DNA from: CAZGUH01 sp964529005
GTDB lineage: Bacteria; Actinomycetota; Acidimicrobiia; Acidimicrobiales; Ilumatobacteraceae
Assembly (NCBI GenBank): GCA_964529005.1
Contig: CAZGUH010000014.1
Coordinates: 12,533 to 76,532, forward strand
Reading direction: 5' to 3'
DNA: 64,000 nt
Part shown: piece by piece, positions 16,825-25,430 of the stretch
Numbering within the stretch: position 1 is the stretch's first letter
Layout of the letters: every line of letters begins with the position of its first letter
Notes under the pieces: model-generated
Databases searched by the model: none
What the model was told of the DNA's origin: nothing
Seen by the model: only the letters and a program-made list of their open reading frames with translations
Translations under genes and position numbers: made by a program

Positions 16825-16851
16825 CTGGCACTCGAGGATACCGACTGCCAG
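16825..16851 (-). promoter_or_regulatory. CIRCE-like operator of hrcA
   Basis: The plus strand reads CTGGCACTC, nine bases, GACTGCCAG. The arms are complementary at 8 of 9 positions with the exact 9-9-9 geometry of CIRCE. The left arm matches TTAGCACTC at 7 of 9 and the right matches GAGTGCTAA at 6 of 9. A TATCCT -10-like hexamer lies in the spacer on the minus strand. Confidence 0.7.
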
Positions 16852-16920
16852 CACCCCAGGCAGCGCTCGACGACTCCCGCCGAATGAGCACCCGCCCACG
16901 CCCGCGTCACCCAGCGGCTT

Positions 16921-17024
16921 GGGCGCGGGAAGTTGCCGGGGCCGCAGCCGATCGCGCCCAAGGGATGGGGTCGGGCGCGGGATGTCGCCGTGCCGGCAGC
17001 CGATCGCGCCCAAGGGGGCAAGCC
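16921..17024 (+). repeat. Two 52-bp imperfect tandem repeats with hairpin potential
   Basis: Two adjacent 52-base units start at 16921 and 16973 with GGGCGCGGGA and share a core CAGCCGATCGCGCCCAAGGG. CTTGGGCGCG at 16918-16927 can pair with CGCGCCCAAG at 16953-16962 or at 17005-17014, giving alternative 10-bp stems. The region is non-coding, between the divergent hrcA and phosphatase genes. The 15-base GGGGCCGCAGCCGAT part recurs before rpsT at 19629-19643. Confidence 0.7.
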
Positions 17025-17035
17025 GGGAGCCAGCC

Positions 17036-17073
17036 GGGGACGGGGCGGGGCGGGTCGGGGCGGGGCGGGGGGT
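17036..17073 (+). other. G-rich tract, potential G-quadruplex
   Basis: Seven runs of three to six G separated by one or two bases, 20-57 bases before the ATG of the phosphatase gene on the G-rich coding strand. Such a tract could fold in DNA or in the leader mRNA and affect expression. Confidence 0.6.
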
Positions 17074-17092
17074 GTGGCTGGCGGGGTCATCG

Positions 17093-17752
17093 ATGGGGGT
17101 GGCGGCGAGCGGTAACAGTGGGGTTGTGGACCGGACCGACGCAACCGCGCTCGAACTGCTGCTGATCGTGCGCCATGGCGAGACGGCATGGTCGTCGAGC
17201 GGGCGGCACACGGGCCGCACCGACATCCCCCTCACCGACGACGGCGAGATCGAAGCCCGGGCGCTGCGCCCGTTGCTGTTCGAAGCGATCGGCATCGACA
17301 ATCCCGTCGCCTTCAGCAGCCCTCGCTCCCGCGCCGTCCGCACCGCGGAGCTGTGCTTCGCCGAACATCCGGTGACCATCGACGACGACCTTGCGGAGTT
17401 CGACTACGGCGACGACGAAGGCCGCACCACCGACGAGATCCGGCGCGACCGGCCCGGTTGGGACATCTTCCGCGACGGATGCCCCGGCGGCGAGACGGCG
17501 GCCCAGGTCGGCGACCGCGCCGACGCGTTCGCGCGACGGGCCCAGGCCGCCGGATCACGGGTCGTCGTGGCGTTCACCCACGGCCACCTGAGCCGCATCC
17601 TCGTCGCCCGGGTGCTCGGCCTGCCGGCCACGGCGGGCGAGTTGTTCTACAACGACACCGCGTCGATCGGTGTGGTGCGCTGGCGGCGCGGCGCGCCAGT
17701 GGTCAGCGGCTGGAACCTGCGCCCGCCCGGCGCGACCCGCCCCACCGGCTGA
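17093..17752 (+). CDS. Histidine phosphatase (phosphoglycerate mutase-like) family protein
   Basis: This protein of about 219 residues has the active-site motif LLLIVRHGETAW and the second catalytic His in VVAFTHGHLSRIL. ELFYNDTASIGVVRW is typical of acid-phosphatase-like members, so a small-molecule phosphatase is more likely than a glycolytic mutase. ATG 17093 follows GGCGGGG at six bases, and GTG 17126 is a shorter alternative. It is convergent with lepA, 26 bases apart. Confidence 0.88.
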   Translation: MGVAASGNSGVVDRTDATALELLLIVRHGETAWSSSGRHTGRTDIPLTDDGEIEARALRPLLFEAIGIDNPVAFSSPRSRAVRTAELCFAEHPVTIDDDLAEFDYGDDEGRTTDEIRRDRPGWDIFRDGCPGGETAAQVGDRADAFARRAQAAGSRVVVAFTHGHLSRILVARVLGLPATAGELFYNDTASIGVVRWRRGAPVVSGWNLRPPGATRPTG

Positions 17753-17778
17753 CCCACCGCACCGCCGGAGCCCGACGT

Positions 17779-19563
17779 TCAGTCGTCGAGCTTGAGAGCG
17801 GAGATGAAGACGTCGCCAGGGACCTCCACGCGCCCGATCGACTTCATCTTCTTCTTGCCTTCCTTCTGCTTCTCCAGCAGCTTGCGCTTGCGCGTGATGT
17901 CGCCGCCGTAGCACTTCGCCAGCACGTCCTTGCGCTTGGCCTTCACCGTCTCGCGCGCGATGACCTTGCCGCCGATCGCCGCCTGGATCGGCACGTCGAA
18001 CATCTGGCGCGGGATCAGCTCCTTCAGCTTGTCGCACATCCTTCGGCCGTAGTCGAACGCCTTGTCGCGATGCACGATCGTGCTGAACGCATCCGCCGGC
18101 TGCCCGTTCAGCAGCAGGTCGACCTTCACCAGCTGGCTGCGCTGGTAGCCGGCGAGCTCGTAGTCCAAGCTGGCGTAGCCCTGCGTCCGGCTCTTCATCT
18201 GGTCGAAGAAGTCGACCACCACCTCGGCGAGCGGCACCATGTAGTGCAGCTCGACGCGCTCGGGAGACAGGTACTCGAGCTTGGTCATCTCCCCGCGCCG
18301 GGTCTGGCACAGGTCCATCAGGGTGCCCGTGTAGTCCTTGGGGGTGATGATGCTGAGCCGGAAGTACGGCTCCTCGATGAAGTCGATGCTCTGCTGCGGC
18401 GGCAGGTCGGCGGGGTTGTCCACCACCTCGAGCTCGCCGTTCGTCTTGTGCACCTTGTATTCGACGCTGGGAGCCGTGGCGATCAGCGCCAGGTTGAACT
18501 CGCGCTCCAGCCGCTCCTTGACGATCTCCATGTGCAGCAACCCGAGGAAGCCGCACCGGAAGCCGAAGCCGAGCGCCCCCGACGTCTCGGGCGCGTACGT
18601 GATCGAGGCGTCGTTGAGCTTCAGCTTCTCCAGGCTGTCGCGCAGCGTCTCGAAGTCGTCGCCGTCGATCGGGTACAGCCCGCAGAAGACCATCGGTTTG
18701 GGGTCGCGGTAGCCGGGCAGCGGATCGGTGGCGGCGTGCGATGCAGTGGTGACGGTCTCACCGCTGCGGGCCTGGCCGACGTCCTTGATGCCGGTGATGA
18801 GGTAGCCCACCTCGCCGGGGCCCAGCTCCTGCACGGGGGTCGGAGCCGGCCGGCGCACGCCGATCTCGACGGCATCGTGGTTCGACTTGGCGTGCATGAA
18901 CGCCAGGCGGCTGCCGGTGGTGAGCCGGCCGTTCATCACCCTCACGCTGCTGACGACCCCGCGGTACTGGTCGTACTGGCTGTCGAAGATCAGAGCCTGG
19001 AGCGGCGCGTCGGCGTCGCCGGTGGGCGCCGGGATGCGGTCGCACACCGCGTCGAGCAGACCGTCGACCCCGACGCCGGTCTTGGCCGAGATGCGCAGGA
19101 TGTCCTCGGCGGGGATCCCGAGCACCGTCTCGATCTCCATCGCGTAGCGGTCGGGATCGGCTGCGGGAAGGTCGATCTTGTTCAGCGCGGCGACGATCTC
19201 GAGGTCGTGCTCGAGCGCCAGGTAGCAGTTGGCCAGCGTCTGCGCCTCGATGCCCTGGGCGGCATCGACCACCAGCACGACGCCCTCGCACGCGGCCAGC
19301 GACCGGCTGACCTCGTAGCCGAAGTCGACGTGGCCCGGGGTGTCGATGAGGTGGAGCGTGTGGCCCTTCCACTGCACCCGGACGTTCTGGGCCTTGATCG
19401 TGATGCCGCGCTCGCGTTCGAGGTCCATCGAGTCGAGGTACTGCTCGCGCATCTCACGGGCGTCGACCGCGCCGGTGAGCTCGAGAATGCGATCGCTCAG
19501 CGTCGACTTGCCATGGTCGATGTGGGCGATGATCGAGAAGTTGCGGATGCGCGACAGGTCCAT
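17779..19563 (-). CDS. lepA: Elongation factor 4 (LepA) GTPase
   Basis: This 594-residue translational GTPase has the G1 motif AHIDHGKSTLSDRI, RGITIKAQNVRV (G2), DTPGHVDF (G3) and ALNKIDLP (G4). The C-terminal LepA-specific domain is rich in Lys (KRKLLEKQKEGKKKMK). It binds ribosomes and influences translocation and assembly under stress. Full family length, starting with MDLSRIRNFSIIAHIDHGKS. It is divergent from rpsT, a conserved arrangement in actinobacteria. Confidence 0.98.
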   Translation of the reverse strand: MDLSRIRNFSIIAHIDHGKSTLSDRILELTGAVDAREMREQYLDSMDLERERGITIKAQNVRVQWKGHTLHLIDTPGHVDFGYEVSRSLAACEGVVLVVDAAQGIEAQTLANCYLALEHDLEIVAALNKIDLPAADPDRYAMEIETVLGIPAEDILRISAKTGVGVDGLLDAVCDRIPAPTGDADAPLQALIFDSQYDQYRGVVSSVRVMNGRLTTGSRLAFMHAKSNHDAVEIGVRRPAPTPVQELGPGEVGYLITGIKDVGQARSGETVTTASHAATDPLPGYRDPKPMVFCGLYPIDGDDFETLRDSLEKLKLNDASITYAPETSGALGFGFRCGFLGLLHMEIVKERLEREFNLALIATAPSVEYKVHKTNGELEVVDNPADLPPQQSIDFIEEPYFRLSIITPKDYTGTLMDLCQTRRGEMTKLEYLSPERVELHYMVPLAEVVVDFFDQMKSRTQGYASLDYELAGYQRSQLVKVDLLLNGQPADAFSTIVHRDKAFDYGRRMCDKLKELIPRQMFDVPIQAAIGGKVIARETVKAKRKDVLAKCYGGDITRKRKLLEKQKEGKKKMKSIGRVEVPGDVFISALKLDD

Positions 19564-19711
19564 GGCCGTTGGCCGAGCCTACCGGCGGGCTGTGCTGGGC
19601 TGATGGCCGCAGGGAAGGTGGCGACCGCGGGGCCGCAGCCGATAGGATCTCCCGGCCCTCGAACGCGCCGTCGTTCGGACCGCACGATCGACTGTAAAGA
19701 GGATCTCGCAC

Positions 19712-19966
19712 GTGGCGAACATCAAGAGCCAGAAGAAGCGCATCATCACCAACGCCAAGCGCGCCGAGCGCAACAAGGCCGTCAAGAGCGAGCTGAAGAC
19801 GCGCGTCAAGAACGCCACCAAGGCTGTTGGCACCGACGAGGCCGCCGATGCGCTGCGCCTCGCCGTGAAGCGCATCGACATGGCCGCCGCCAAGGGCGTC
19901 ATCCACAAGAACCAGGCGGCGCGCCGCAAGAGCCGCCTGATGCGCAAGCTCAACGCCGCAGGCTGA
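19712..19966 (+). CDS. rpsT: 30S ribosomal protein S20
   Basis: This 84-residue basic helical protein binds 16S rRNA. MANIKSQKKRIITNAKRAER at the N terminus and KGVIHKNQAARRKSRLMRKL at the C terminus are standard. It starts with GTG preceded by AAAGAGGA. A hairpin 24 bases after the stop may end its transcript. Confidence 0.98.
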   Translation: MANIKSQKKRIITNAKRAERNKAVKSELKTRVKNATKAVGTDEAADALRLAVKRIDMAAAKGVIHKNQAARRKSRLMRKLNAAG

Positions 19967-19975
19967 GCGCCCCGC

Positions 19976-20965
19976 TCACCGCCGGCCGGCCCCCGCTCGT
20001 GCGGGGGTGACGAGCCGGGCCAGGCGGGCGACGAGCACTTCCATCACCAGCTCGTCCGGCCATTCCTTCGCGCCCCGCAGGTCCAAGTCGGCTTGGGCGA
20101 GCAGCTGGACGGCCTTCGCCACACCGCTGGAGCCGAGCTTGCGCGCCTGGTCGAGAGCCTTGCGGGCCTGGAACCCGCTCTTCACCCCGAGCACGGCCAT
20201 CGCCGACGACTCGTCGCGCGCCGTGCTGCCGTCGAGCCGCAGCAACCGGGTGTAGTGGTTGTGCAGCACGGCCATGACTTGCAGCGGATGCCGCTCGCCG
20301 GCGCGCATCATGCGTTGGAGCAAGGCGAGTGACTTCGCCGCGTCGCCGGAGTCGATCGCGTCGGTGAGGTCCCACGGCGGCACGGAACCGGCCTCGCCGA
20401 GGAACGGCGCGATGTCGTCAGCCCGCAGCTTGCCCGATCGGCCGTAGGCGGACGCCAGGGTGTCGAGCAGCCCTTGCAGCCGTCCGGCTTCTGCCCCGAG
20501 CCACCCGTTGAGCTTCGCGATCGCGCCCGCGTCGAGCGACAACCCGGCGAGCGCGACCTGCTGCTCGATCCACACCGCACGGTCCTTCGGCCGCGCCGGC
20601 GAGGAGGCGACCGTGGTGGCGGCGCCGGCGCCCTTGATCGCGTCGGCCAGCGCCTTGGGCAGCCGGCCGCCGCCGCCGACCAGCACCAGGTCGGTCGTCG
20701 GCAAGGGGTTGGCGAGATACGCGACGAGCGGGCCGACGTCGTCGGCGGTGAAGCGCCCGAGGCCGCGGGCGACGACGACGCGGCGCTCGGTGAGGAACGA
20801 CGGCGTCTGCGCCGCGTCGACCACGGCGCGCAGCTCGTACTCGTCGCCGTCGAACTCGTCGACCATCAGCGTGCGATCGCCGTCGCCCACCAGCTGGCGC
20901 ACGACGTCGCCGACGGCGTGGGACACGAGGCTCTCGTCGTCGCCGGAGATGACGTGCAATCCCAT
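19976..20965 (-). CDS. holA: DNA polymerase III subunit delta
   Basis: This 329-residue clamp-loader subunit opens the beta clamp. It begins MGLHVISGDDESLVSHAV and contains FLTERRVVVARGLGRF, DLVLVGGGGRLPKALADAI-type strands and the C-terminal domain with LALLQRMMRAGERHPLQVMAVL. The divergent spacing to the HPP gene and the convergent end with rpsT fit the conserved holA/rpsT/lepA block. Confidence 0.93.
   Translation of the reverse strand: MGLHVISGDDESLVSHAVGDVVRQLVGDGDRTLMVDEFDGDEYELRAVVDAAQTPSFLTERRVVVARGLGRFTADDVGPLVAYLANPLPTTDLVLVGGGGRLPKALADAIKGAGAATTVASSPARPKDRAVWIEQQVALAGLSLDAGAIAKLNGWLGAEAGRLQGLLDTLASAYGRSGKLRADDIAPFLGEAGSVPPWDLTDAIDSGDAAKSLALLQRMMRAGERHPLQVMAVLHNHYTRLLRLDGSTARDESSAMAVLGVKSGFQARKALDQARKLGSSGVAKAVQLLAQADLDLRGAKEWPDELVMEVLVARLARLVTPARAGAGRR
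19990..20007. terminator. GC hairpin between rpsT and the end of holA
   Basis: CCCCCGC, loop TCGT, GCGGGGG forms a 7-bp stem 24 bases after the rpsT stop and inside the last codons of convergent holA. There is no T-tract, so it is a weak intrinsic terminator or Rho-assisted site that could serve rpsT. Confidence 0.45.
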
Positions 20966-21070
20966 GGCCGCCACCCTGCCACACGGGTGTCGCACCGAGC
21001 CCGTCCGGCGCCCGCGCACTAGCCTCTCGCCGGCTCGTGCGGGCGCGCGCAGTCGACACACGGACGAAAC

Positions 21071-22234
21071 ATGGCGACAGACGCGACGACCCACCCCACC
21101 ACCGCCAAGGCGGCGACACCCGTCGCCGCGTGGCTGAGCGGGTTCGGCCCGCCGCGCGCCGGCTACCACCGCGCCGACTACGCACGCGGGGCGATCGGCG
21201 CGTTCGCCGGCATCCTGCTCGCCTGCCTCGTGGGCGCCGTGGCCGCCGGCATGCTGGCGGGCAGCCCCGAGGCCCTGCCGTACATCGTCGCTCCGATCGG
21301 CGCCAGCGCCGTGCTCGTGATGGCCGTTCCGGCCAGCCCGCTCGCCCAGCCGTGGTCGGTGCTGGGCGGCAACGTGCTGTCGGCGACGGTCGGCATCGCC
21401 TCGGCGAAGGTGTTCGACAACGACGCGGTCGCGGCCGCCGTCGCCGTCGGCGCGGCGATCGCGGCGATGATGGCGGCGCGCTGCGTGCATCCGCCCGGTG
21501 GCGCGTGCGCACTGTTCGCCGCCGTCGGCGGGCCGGCGATCCAGGACCACGGCTTCGCGTTCGCGCTGTGGCCCGTGGGCGTCAACACCGTGGCGCTGAT
21601 CCTCGTCGGCATCGCTGTCAACAACCTCACCGGACGCAGCTACCCGCACGTCCCCGACGCCGCGGCCGCGGCGGCCGAGCCCGGACCGCTCGCGCGCGCC
21701 GGCGTGCAAGCCGTGGACGTCGACAAAGCCCTCGCCCGCCTCGACAGCGGTCTCGACGTGATGCCAGCCGACGTCGTCGCGCTGGTCATGGAGGCCGAGC
21801 GGCACGCGCTCGACCGCCGCCTGGGCGGACTGCGCTGCGGGGACATCATGGCCACCGACGTCGCCACCGTGGAGCCGACGGAGACGCTCTTCCGTGCCCG
21901 CCTGCTGATCAACCAGCGACGCTTCAAGGCGGTCCCGGTCGTCACTCCGGACCGGCGCGTGGTGGGCATCGTCACGGTGTTCGATCTGTTCAACCTCGAC
22001 GTCGCCGACCTGGCCCCGGTCGCCTCGGTGATGACTTCGCCGGCGACGACCGTGCGCGACGACTCCCCCGTCAGCGACCTGCTGAGCTTGATGACCGATC
22101 GCGGCTTCCACCACATCCCGGTTCTCGACGGTGACGATCGCCTGGTCGGCATCGTCACCCGCAGCGAGCTGATCGCCGTGTTGCACCGGGCGCTGCTCGA
22201 GTCGGCGCCGGGCGACGGGCCCCCGGGCGGCTGA
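21071..22234 (+). CDS. HPP-family membrane protein with two C-terminal CBS domains
   Basis: This 387-residue protein has an N-terminal HPP domain of four or more membrane segments (FAGILLACLVGAVAAGML onward) and the eponymous ARCVHPPGGACAL. A pair of CBS domains follows (about residues 250-385: DIMATDVATVEP and VMTSPATTVRDDSPVSDLL). CBS pairs bind adenosine nucleotides and often gate transporters. Some HPP proteins have been linked to nitrite transport. No substrate can be read here. Confidence 0.88.
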   Translation: MATDATTHPTTAKAATPVAAWLSGFGPPRAGYHRADYARGAIGAFAGILLACLVGAVAAGMLAGSPEALPYIVAPIGASAVLVMAVPASPLAQPWSVLGGNVLSATVGIASAKVFDNDAVAAAVAVGAAIAAMMAARCVHPPGGACALFAAVGGPAIQDHGFAFALWPVGVNTVALILVGIAVNNLTGRSYPHVPDAAAAAAEPGPLARAGVQAVDVDKALARLDSGLDVMPADVVALVMEAERHALDRRLGGLRCGDIMATDVATVEPTETLFRARLLINQRRFKAVPVVTPDRRVVGIVTVFDLFNLDVADLAPVASVMTSPATTVRDDSPVSDLLSLMTDRGFHHIPVLDGDDRLVGIVTRSELIAVLHRALLESAPGDGPPGG

Positions 22235-22285
22235 TCCCGCCCGCAAGCGGTGTGTGGGTCGCCCGAACGGGGTACGAGCCGGGGC

Positions 22286-22780
22286 ATGGTGACCGTGCTG
22301 TTGGCGATCGACGAAGGCGAGCACTCGATCTATGCCGCCGAGAAGGCCCGCGAGCTGTTCGGGGACAGCGCGACGTACTTGGCGGTGAACGTCGCCGACC
22401 GTCCCGTGCTGTGGGCGTCGACCGCCGCGTGGGGCGGCGTCTACCCGTATGTGCCGCCCTACCCGCTGGTCACCGAGGATCTCACCGAGACGCTCAGCGA
22501 CGCCGAGAAGGAGGCGCGCCGCACCGCTCAGCAGGCGTCCGCCGCAGCCGGCGTCGTGGCCGAGCCGCTCGGCGACGTCGGAGACGCGCCGACCGCCATC
22601 CTCGACGCGGCCGACGAGCACGGCGCCGACGTGATCGTGGTCGGCACGAGCGACAAGGGATGGTGGCGGCGGCTGGTCGAGGGCTCCGTCGCCCAGGAGG
22701 TCATCCGGGAATCGAACCGACCGGTGCTCGTCGTGCACCCTGTCGTCGAACGCTCCGACGACGACTCCGAGCGCCGGTGA
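22286..22780 (+). CDS. Universal stress protein family protein
   Basis: This 164-residue single UspA domain has VTVLLAIDEGEHSIYAAEKA as the first strand and nucleotide-loop region, and VIVVGTSDKGWWRRLVEGSVAQEVIRESNRPVLVV as the C-terminal part. That part corresponds to the ATP-binding G-x2-G-x9-G(S/T) motif, with GTSDKGWW being atypical. It starts at ATG 22286. Its last 80 bases overlap the end of the convergent metal transporter permease. Confidence 0.88.
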   Translation: MVTVLLAIDEGEHSIYAAEKARELFGDSATYLAVNVADRPVLWASTAAWGGVYPYVPPYPLVTEDLTETLSDAEKEARRTAQQASAAAGVVAEPLGDVGDAPTAILDAADEHGADVIVVGTSDKGWWRRLVEGSVAQEVIRESNRPVLVVHPVVERSDDDSERR

Positions 22781-23573
22781 CGGCGAAGACCACGGCGAAG
22801 CACGTCGCGCCGACGAGGACGATGCTCGGCCCCGGCTGCACGTCGAGGTGGTAGCCGACGTTCATCCCCACGAAGCCGTTGACGCTGCCGATCAGCGCAG
22901 ACAGCGCCAGCATGCGGCTGAACGAGTGCGTCAGCATCCGAGCCACGGTCGGCGGGATGACGAGCGTCGCGGCGATCAGCGTCACGCCGACCACCTGCAT
23001 CGTCGTCAGGATCGCGGCCGCGAGCACGAGCATCAACAGCGCGTCGACCCGTGATGTGCGCACCCCCGACGCTTCGGCGACCTCCGGATCGAACGTCGTG
23101 AACAGCAAGCGCCGGTAGCCGAAGAACACCACCACCGCGACGAGCATCGTGACCACCGCGACGGCGACGACGTCGGCGCGGTCGACGCCCAGGATGCTGC
23201 CGAACAGCGCGGCGTCGAAGTTCCTGCCGCGCCGGCCGAACATCGCGAACAGCGCCAGGCCGAGCGCGAACGACGCCGTCGTGATCACGCCGATCGCCGC
23301 GTCGGCGCCGATCACACGCCGGCGAGTGACGCCGTTGATCATCAGCGCCGAGGCCATTCCCCATGCGCCTGCGCCGAGGGCGAAGTTCACACCGAGCAAC
23401 GCGCTGGCGGCGAAGCCGCCGAAGATCGCGTGCGACAGGCCGTGGCCGATGTAGCTCATGCCCTTCAGCACGACGAACACACCGACGACGCCGCACAGCC
23501 CCCCGGCGACCGTGGCGACCACGACGCCGTTGCGGAAGAACGCGAACGCGAACGGGTGCAGGAGATCGGCCAC
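22701..23573 (-). CDS. Metal ABC transporter permease (ZnuB/MntB family)
   Basis: This membrane protein of about 290 residues has eight or so helices and belongs to the zinc/manganese/iron-chelate ABC-3 family. FVVLKGMSYIGHGLSHAIFGGFA and VGVTLIAATLVIPPTVARML are characteristic. The GTG start lies one base after the ATPase stop. It is the third gene of a binding protein-ATPase-permease operon. Its 3' end runs 80 bases into the convergent universal stress gene. Confidence 0.92.
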   Translation of the reverse strand: MADLLHPFAFAFFRNGVVVATVAGGLCGVVGVFVVLKGMSYIGHGLSHAIFGGFAASALLGVNFALGAGAWGMASALMINGVTRRRVIGADAAIGVITTASFALGLALFAMFGRRGRNFDAALFGSILGVDRADVVAVAVVTMLVAVVVFFGYRRLLFTTFDPEVAEASGVRTSRVDALLMLVLAAAILTTMQVVGVTLIAATLVIPPTVARMLTHSFSRMLALSALIGSVNGFVGMNVGYHLDVQPGPSIVLVGATCFAVVFAVTGARSRRRSVRRQGARRAPVGSIPG

Positions 23574-23574
23574 G

Positions 23575-24396
23575 TCAGGCGCCCTTCGCCTCGGCCCCGC
23601 GCCAACGCAGCGCCGCCACGTTGCCGCGGTGGTGGGGATGATCGACCACGACGGGCAGCCCGGCATGCTCGAGGACCTCCATCGGCGCCCCGTACGTGCG
23701 CTCGAGCACGTCCGCGGTGAGCACGGCGCGCGGCGGGCCTTCGCCGATCACCCGTGTGTTGAGGCACACCAGGTGCGGCAGGTGGGCGGCGATGCCGTTC
23801 AGATCGTGGGTCGTCAACACGATGGCGAGGCCGGACTCGTGGAGCTCGTGCAGCAGGTGCAGCACCTCGTGGCGGGTTCGCAGGTCGACGCCCGACGTCG
23901 GCTCGTCCAGCAACAGCACCTCCGGGCGGCCGAGCAGCGCACGGGCGACGAACACCCGCTGCTGCTGGCCGCCGGACAGCTCGCGGATGTGGCGGCCGCC
24001 GAGGCCGCCGATGCCGAGGCGGTCGAGGACGTCGTCGACCTCGGCCCTCTCGACGGCGCTGCGCCACGGCAGCAGCCGACCCCTTGTGCGCGCCATGAGG
24101 ACGCATTCGCTGACCGTGACGGGAAACGACCAATCGACGGTCTCCACCTGCGGCACGTAGCCGACACGGAGGCCCTCGCGCCGCCACACGACACCCGAGC
24201 CCGGGCGCACGCTGCCGAGCAGCGCCCGCAGCAGAGTCGACTTCCCCGATCCCGACGGGCCGACGATGCCGGAGAACTGACCGGGCCGGACGTCGAGATC
24301 GACCTCGACGAGGACCGGCGTGTCGTCGTACGCGCACGTGAGGCGCTCCGCACGCATCAGCGCCTGCGACCGCTGGGCCGCGCGCCCGCCTGTCAT
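23575..24396 (-). CDS. Metal ABC transporter ATP-binding protein (ZnuC/MntA type)
   Basis: This 273-residue ATPase has Walker A GPSGSGKSTLLRALLG, Q-loop YVPQVETVDWSFP (typical of metal-type transporters), signature LSGGQQQRVFVARALL, Walker B VLLLDEPTSGVD and switch His LTTHDL. The start overlaps the binding-protein stop by four bases. Confidence 0.93.
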   Translation of the reverse strand: MTGGRAAQRSQALMRAERLTCAYDDTPVLVEVDLDVRPGQFSGIVGPSGSGKSTLLRALLGSVRPGSGVVWRREGLRVGYVPQVETVDWSFPVTVSECVLMARTRGRLLPWRSAVERAEVDDVLDRLGIGGLGGRHIRELSGGQQQRVFVARALLGRPEVLLLDEPTSGVDLRTRHEVLHLLHELHESGLAIVLTTHDLNGIAAHLPHLVCLNTRVIGEGPPRAVLTADVLERTYGAPMEVLEHAGLPVVVDHPHHRGNVAALRWRGAEAKGA

Positions 24397-25394
24397 TGCG
24401 GGTATTCCGCTTCGTCAGGCGCAACGTTGCGCACCTCGATCGCCCGCAGCGCCGCCGCGTCACCGCCGAGGGCCTCGGTCATCGTGACGTAGTCGAACAA
24501 CATCAGACCGAGCCACGAATGCTCGGGATCGCCTGGCTCGCCGGGCAGATCGTCGTCGCGCAGATCATCGACGTAGACGGCGCCGGTCTCCTTGCTGATC
24601 TGCTCGAGCACCGGGCTGGGGAACACCTCGGAGCCGAAGATCGCGGGCACCTGGCGGGCGCGGATCTGTTCGATGAGGTCGACCACCTCGGCCGGCGTCG
24701 GGTCGTCGAAGTCGGACACCTGGATCGCGCCCAGGACGTCCCACCCGTAGTCCTCGGCGAAGTACGCGTAGGCGTCGTGGTACGTCAGCAGCTCGCGGCG
24801 CGGAACCGTGGCGAACGCCGTGCGCATCGCCGTGTCGAGCTCGTCGATCAGATCGGAGAACGCCGCGTAGTTGGCGGCGTAGGACGCGGCGTTGTCGGGG
24901 TCGCGCGCCGACATGTCCTCCATCACGATCTCCGCATAACGGCGAGCAAGCAACGGATCCGTCCACAGATGGGGGTTCGGCTTGCCGTCCTCCTCGGGGA
25001 ACGACGCGTCGTAGAGGTACTCCTCCGGCCGGATCGTGCGCGGGCCGAGCTCGACGATCTCCGCCCCCTCACGCAGGTTGGTTGCAGCAAGCTTCCTCGT
25101 CGGCTCTTCCAACTGCAACCCGTTGACGTAGACCACGTCCGCCGTCGACAGCAGCTCGGCGACGCTCGGGCGTGGTTCGAACGTGTGCGAGTTGACGCCC
25201 TCGGGGACGATGCCGACGACGTCAGCCTTGTCCCCCACGATGTTGGCCACGATGCTGGTGATCGGCGCGACGGTGGTGGCGATCAGCAGCCGCCCGTCGC
25301 GCGCTGCGCTGGCCTCTGGATCGCGGCAACCCCCGGCCAGGGCGCACACAGCGAATGCAACCGGGATGGCCAGGGCGCGCACGCGGCGGCACAC
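24393..25394 (-). CDS. Metal ABC transporter substrate-binding lipoprotein (ZnuA/TroA family)
   Basis: This 333-residue protein has a signal peptide with lipobox LAGGC and a GTG start. Metal ligands of the cluster A-I fold are visible: His in VNSHTFEPRPS, His in NPHLWTDP, His in LTYHDAYAYF and an acidic ligand in FGSEVFPSP. Zinc and manganese cannot be separated from motifs alone, and there is no long His-rich loop. A TGCAA-N5-TTGCA repeat sits directly before the start codon. Confidence 0.92.
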   Translation of the reverse strand: MCRRVRALAIPVAFAVCALAGGCRDPEASAARDGRLLIATTVAPITSIVANIVGDKADVVGIVPEGVNSHTFEPRPSVAELLSTADVVYVNGLQLEEPTRKLAATNLREGAEIVELGPRTIRPEEYLYDASFPEEDGKPNPHLWTDPLLARRYAEIVMEDMSARDPDNAASYAANYAAFSDLIDELDTAMRTAFATVPRRELLTYHDAYAYFAEDYGWDVLGAIQVSDFDDPTPAEVVDLIEQIRARQVPAIFGSEVFPSPVLEQISKETGAVYVDDLRDDDLPGEPGDPEHSWLGLMLFDYVTMTEALGGDAAALRAIEVRNVAPDEAEYPQ

Positions 25395-25397
25395 TAC

Positions 25398-25412
25398 TGC
25401 AACTCACTTGCA
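25398..25412. promoter_or_regulatory. Candidate metalloregulator operator at the metal importer start
   Basis: A perfect inverted repeat TGCAA-CTCAC-TTGCA lies three bases before the GTG of the metal-binding lipoprotein gene, in a gap of only 36 bases to the MFS gene. Its place suggests repression of initiation. The regulator (Zur, MntR or other) is not in the window. Confidence 0.5.
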
Positions 25413-25430
25413 ATTACGAGAGCCGCCGGG

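Noticed and set aside
17188..20010. Very long open frame across gmp-like, lepA and rpsT genes (over 900 codons)
   Set aside because: It is an antisense or off-frame shadow of lepA and neighbours caused by high GC. Its composition is Arg/Ala/Pro rich with no domain.
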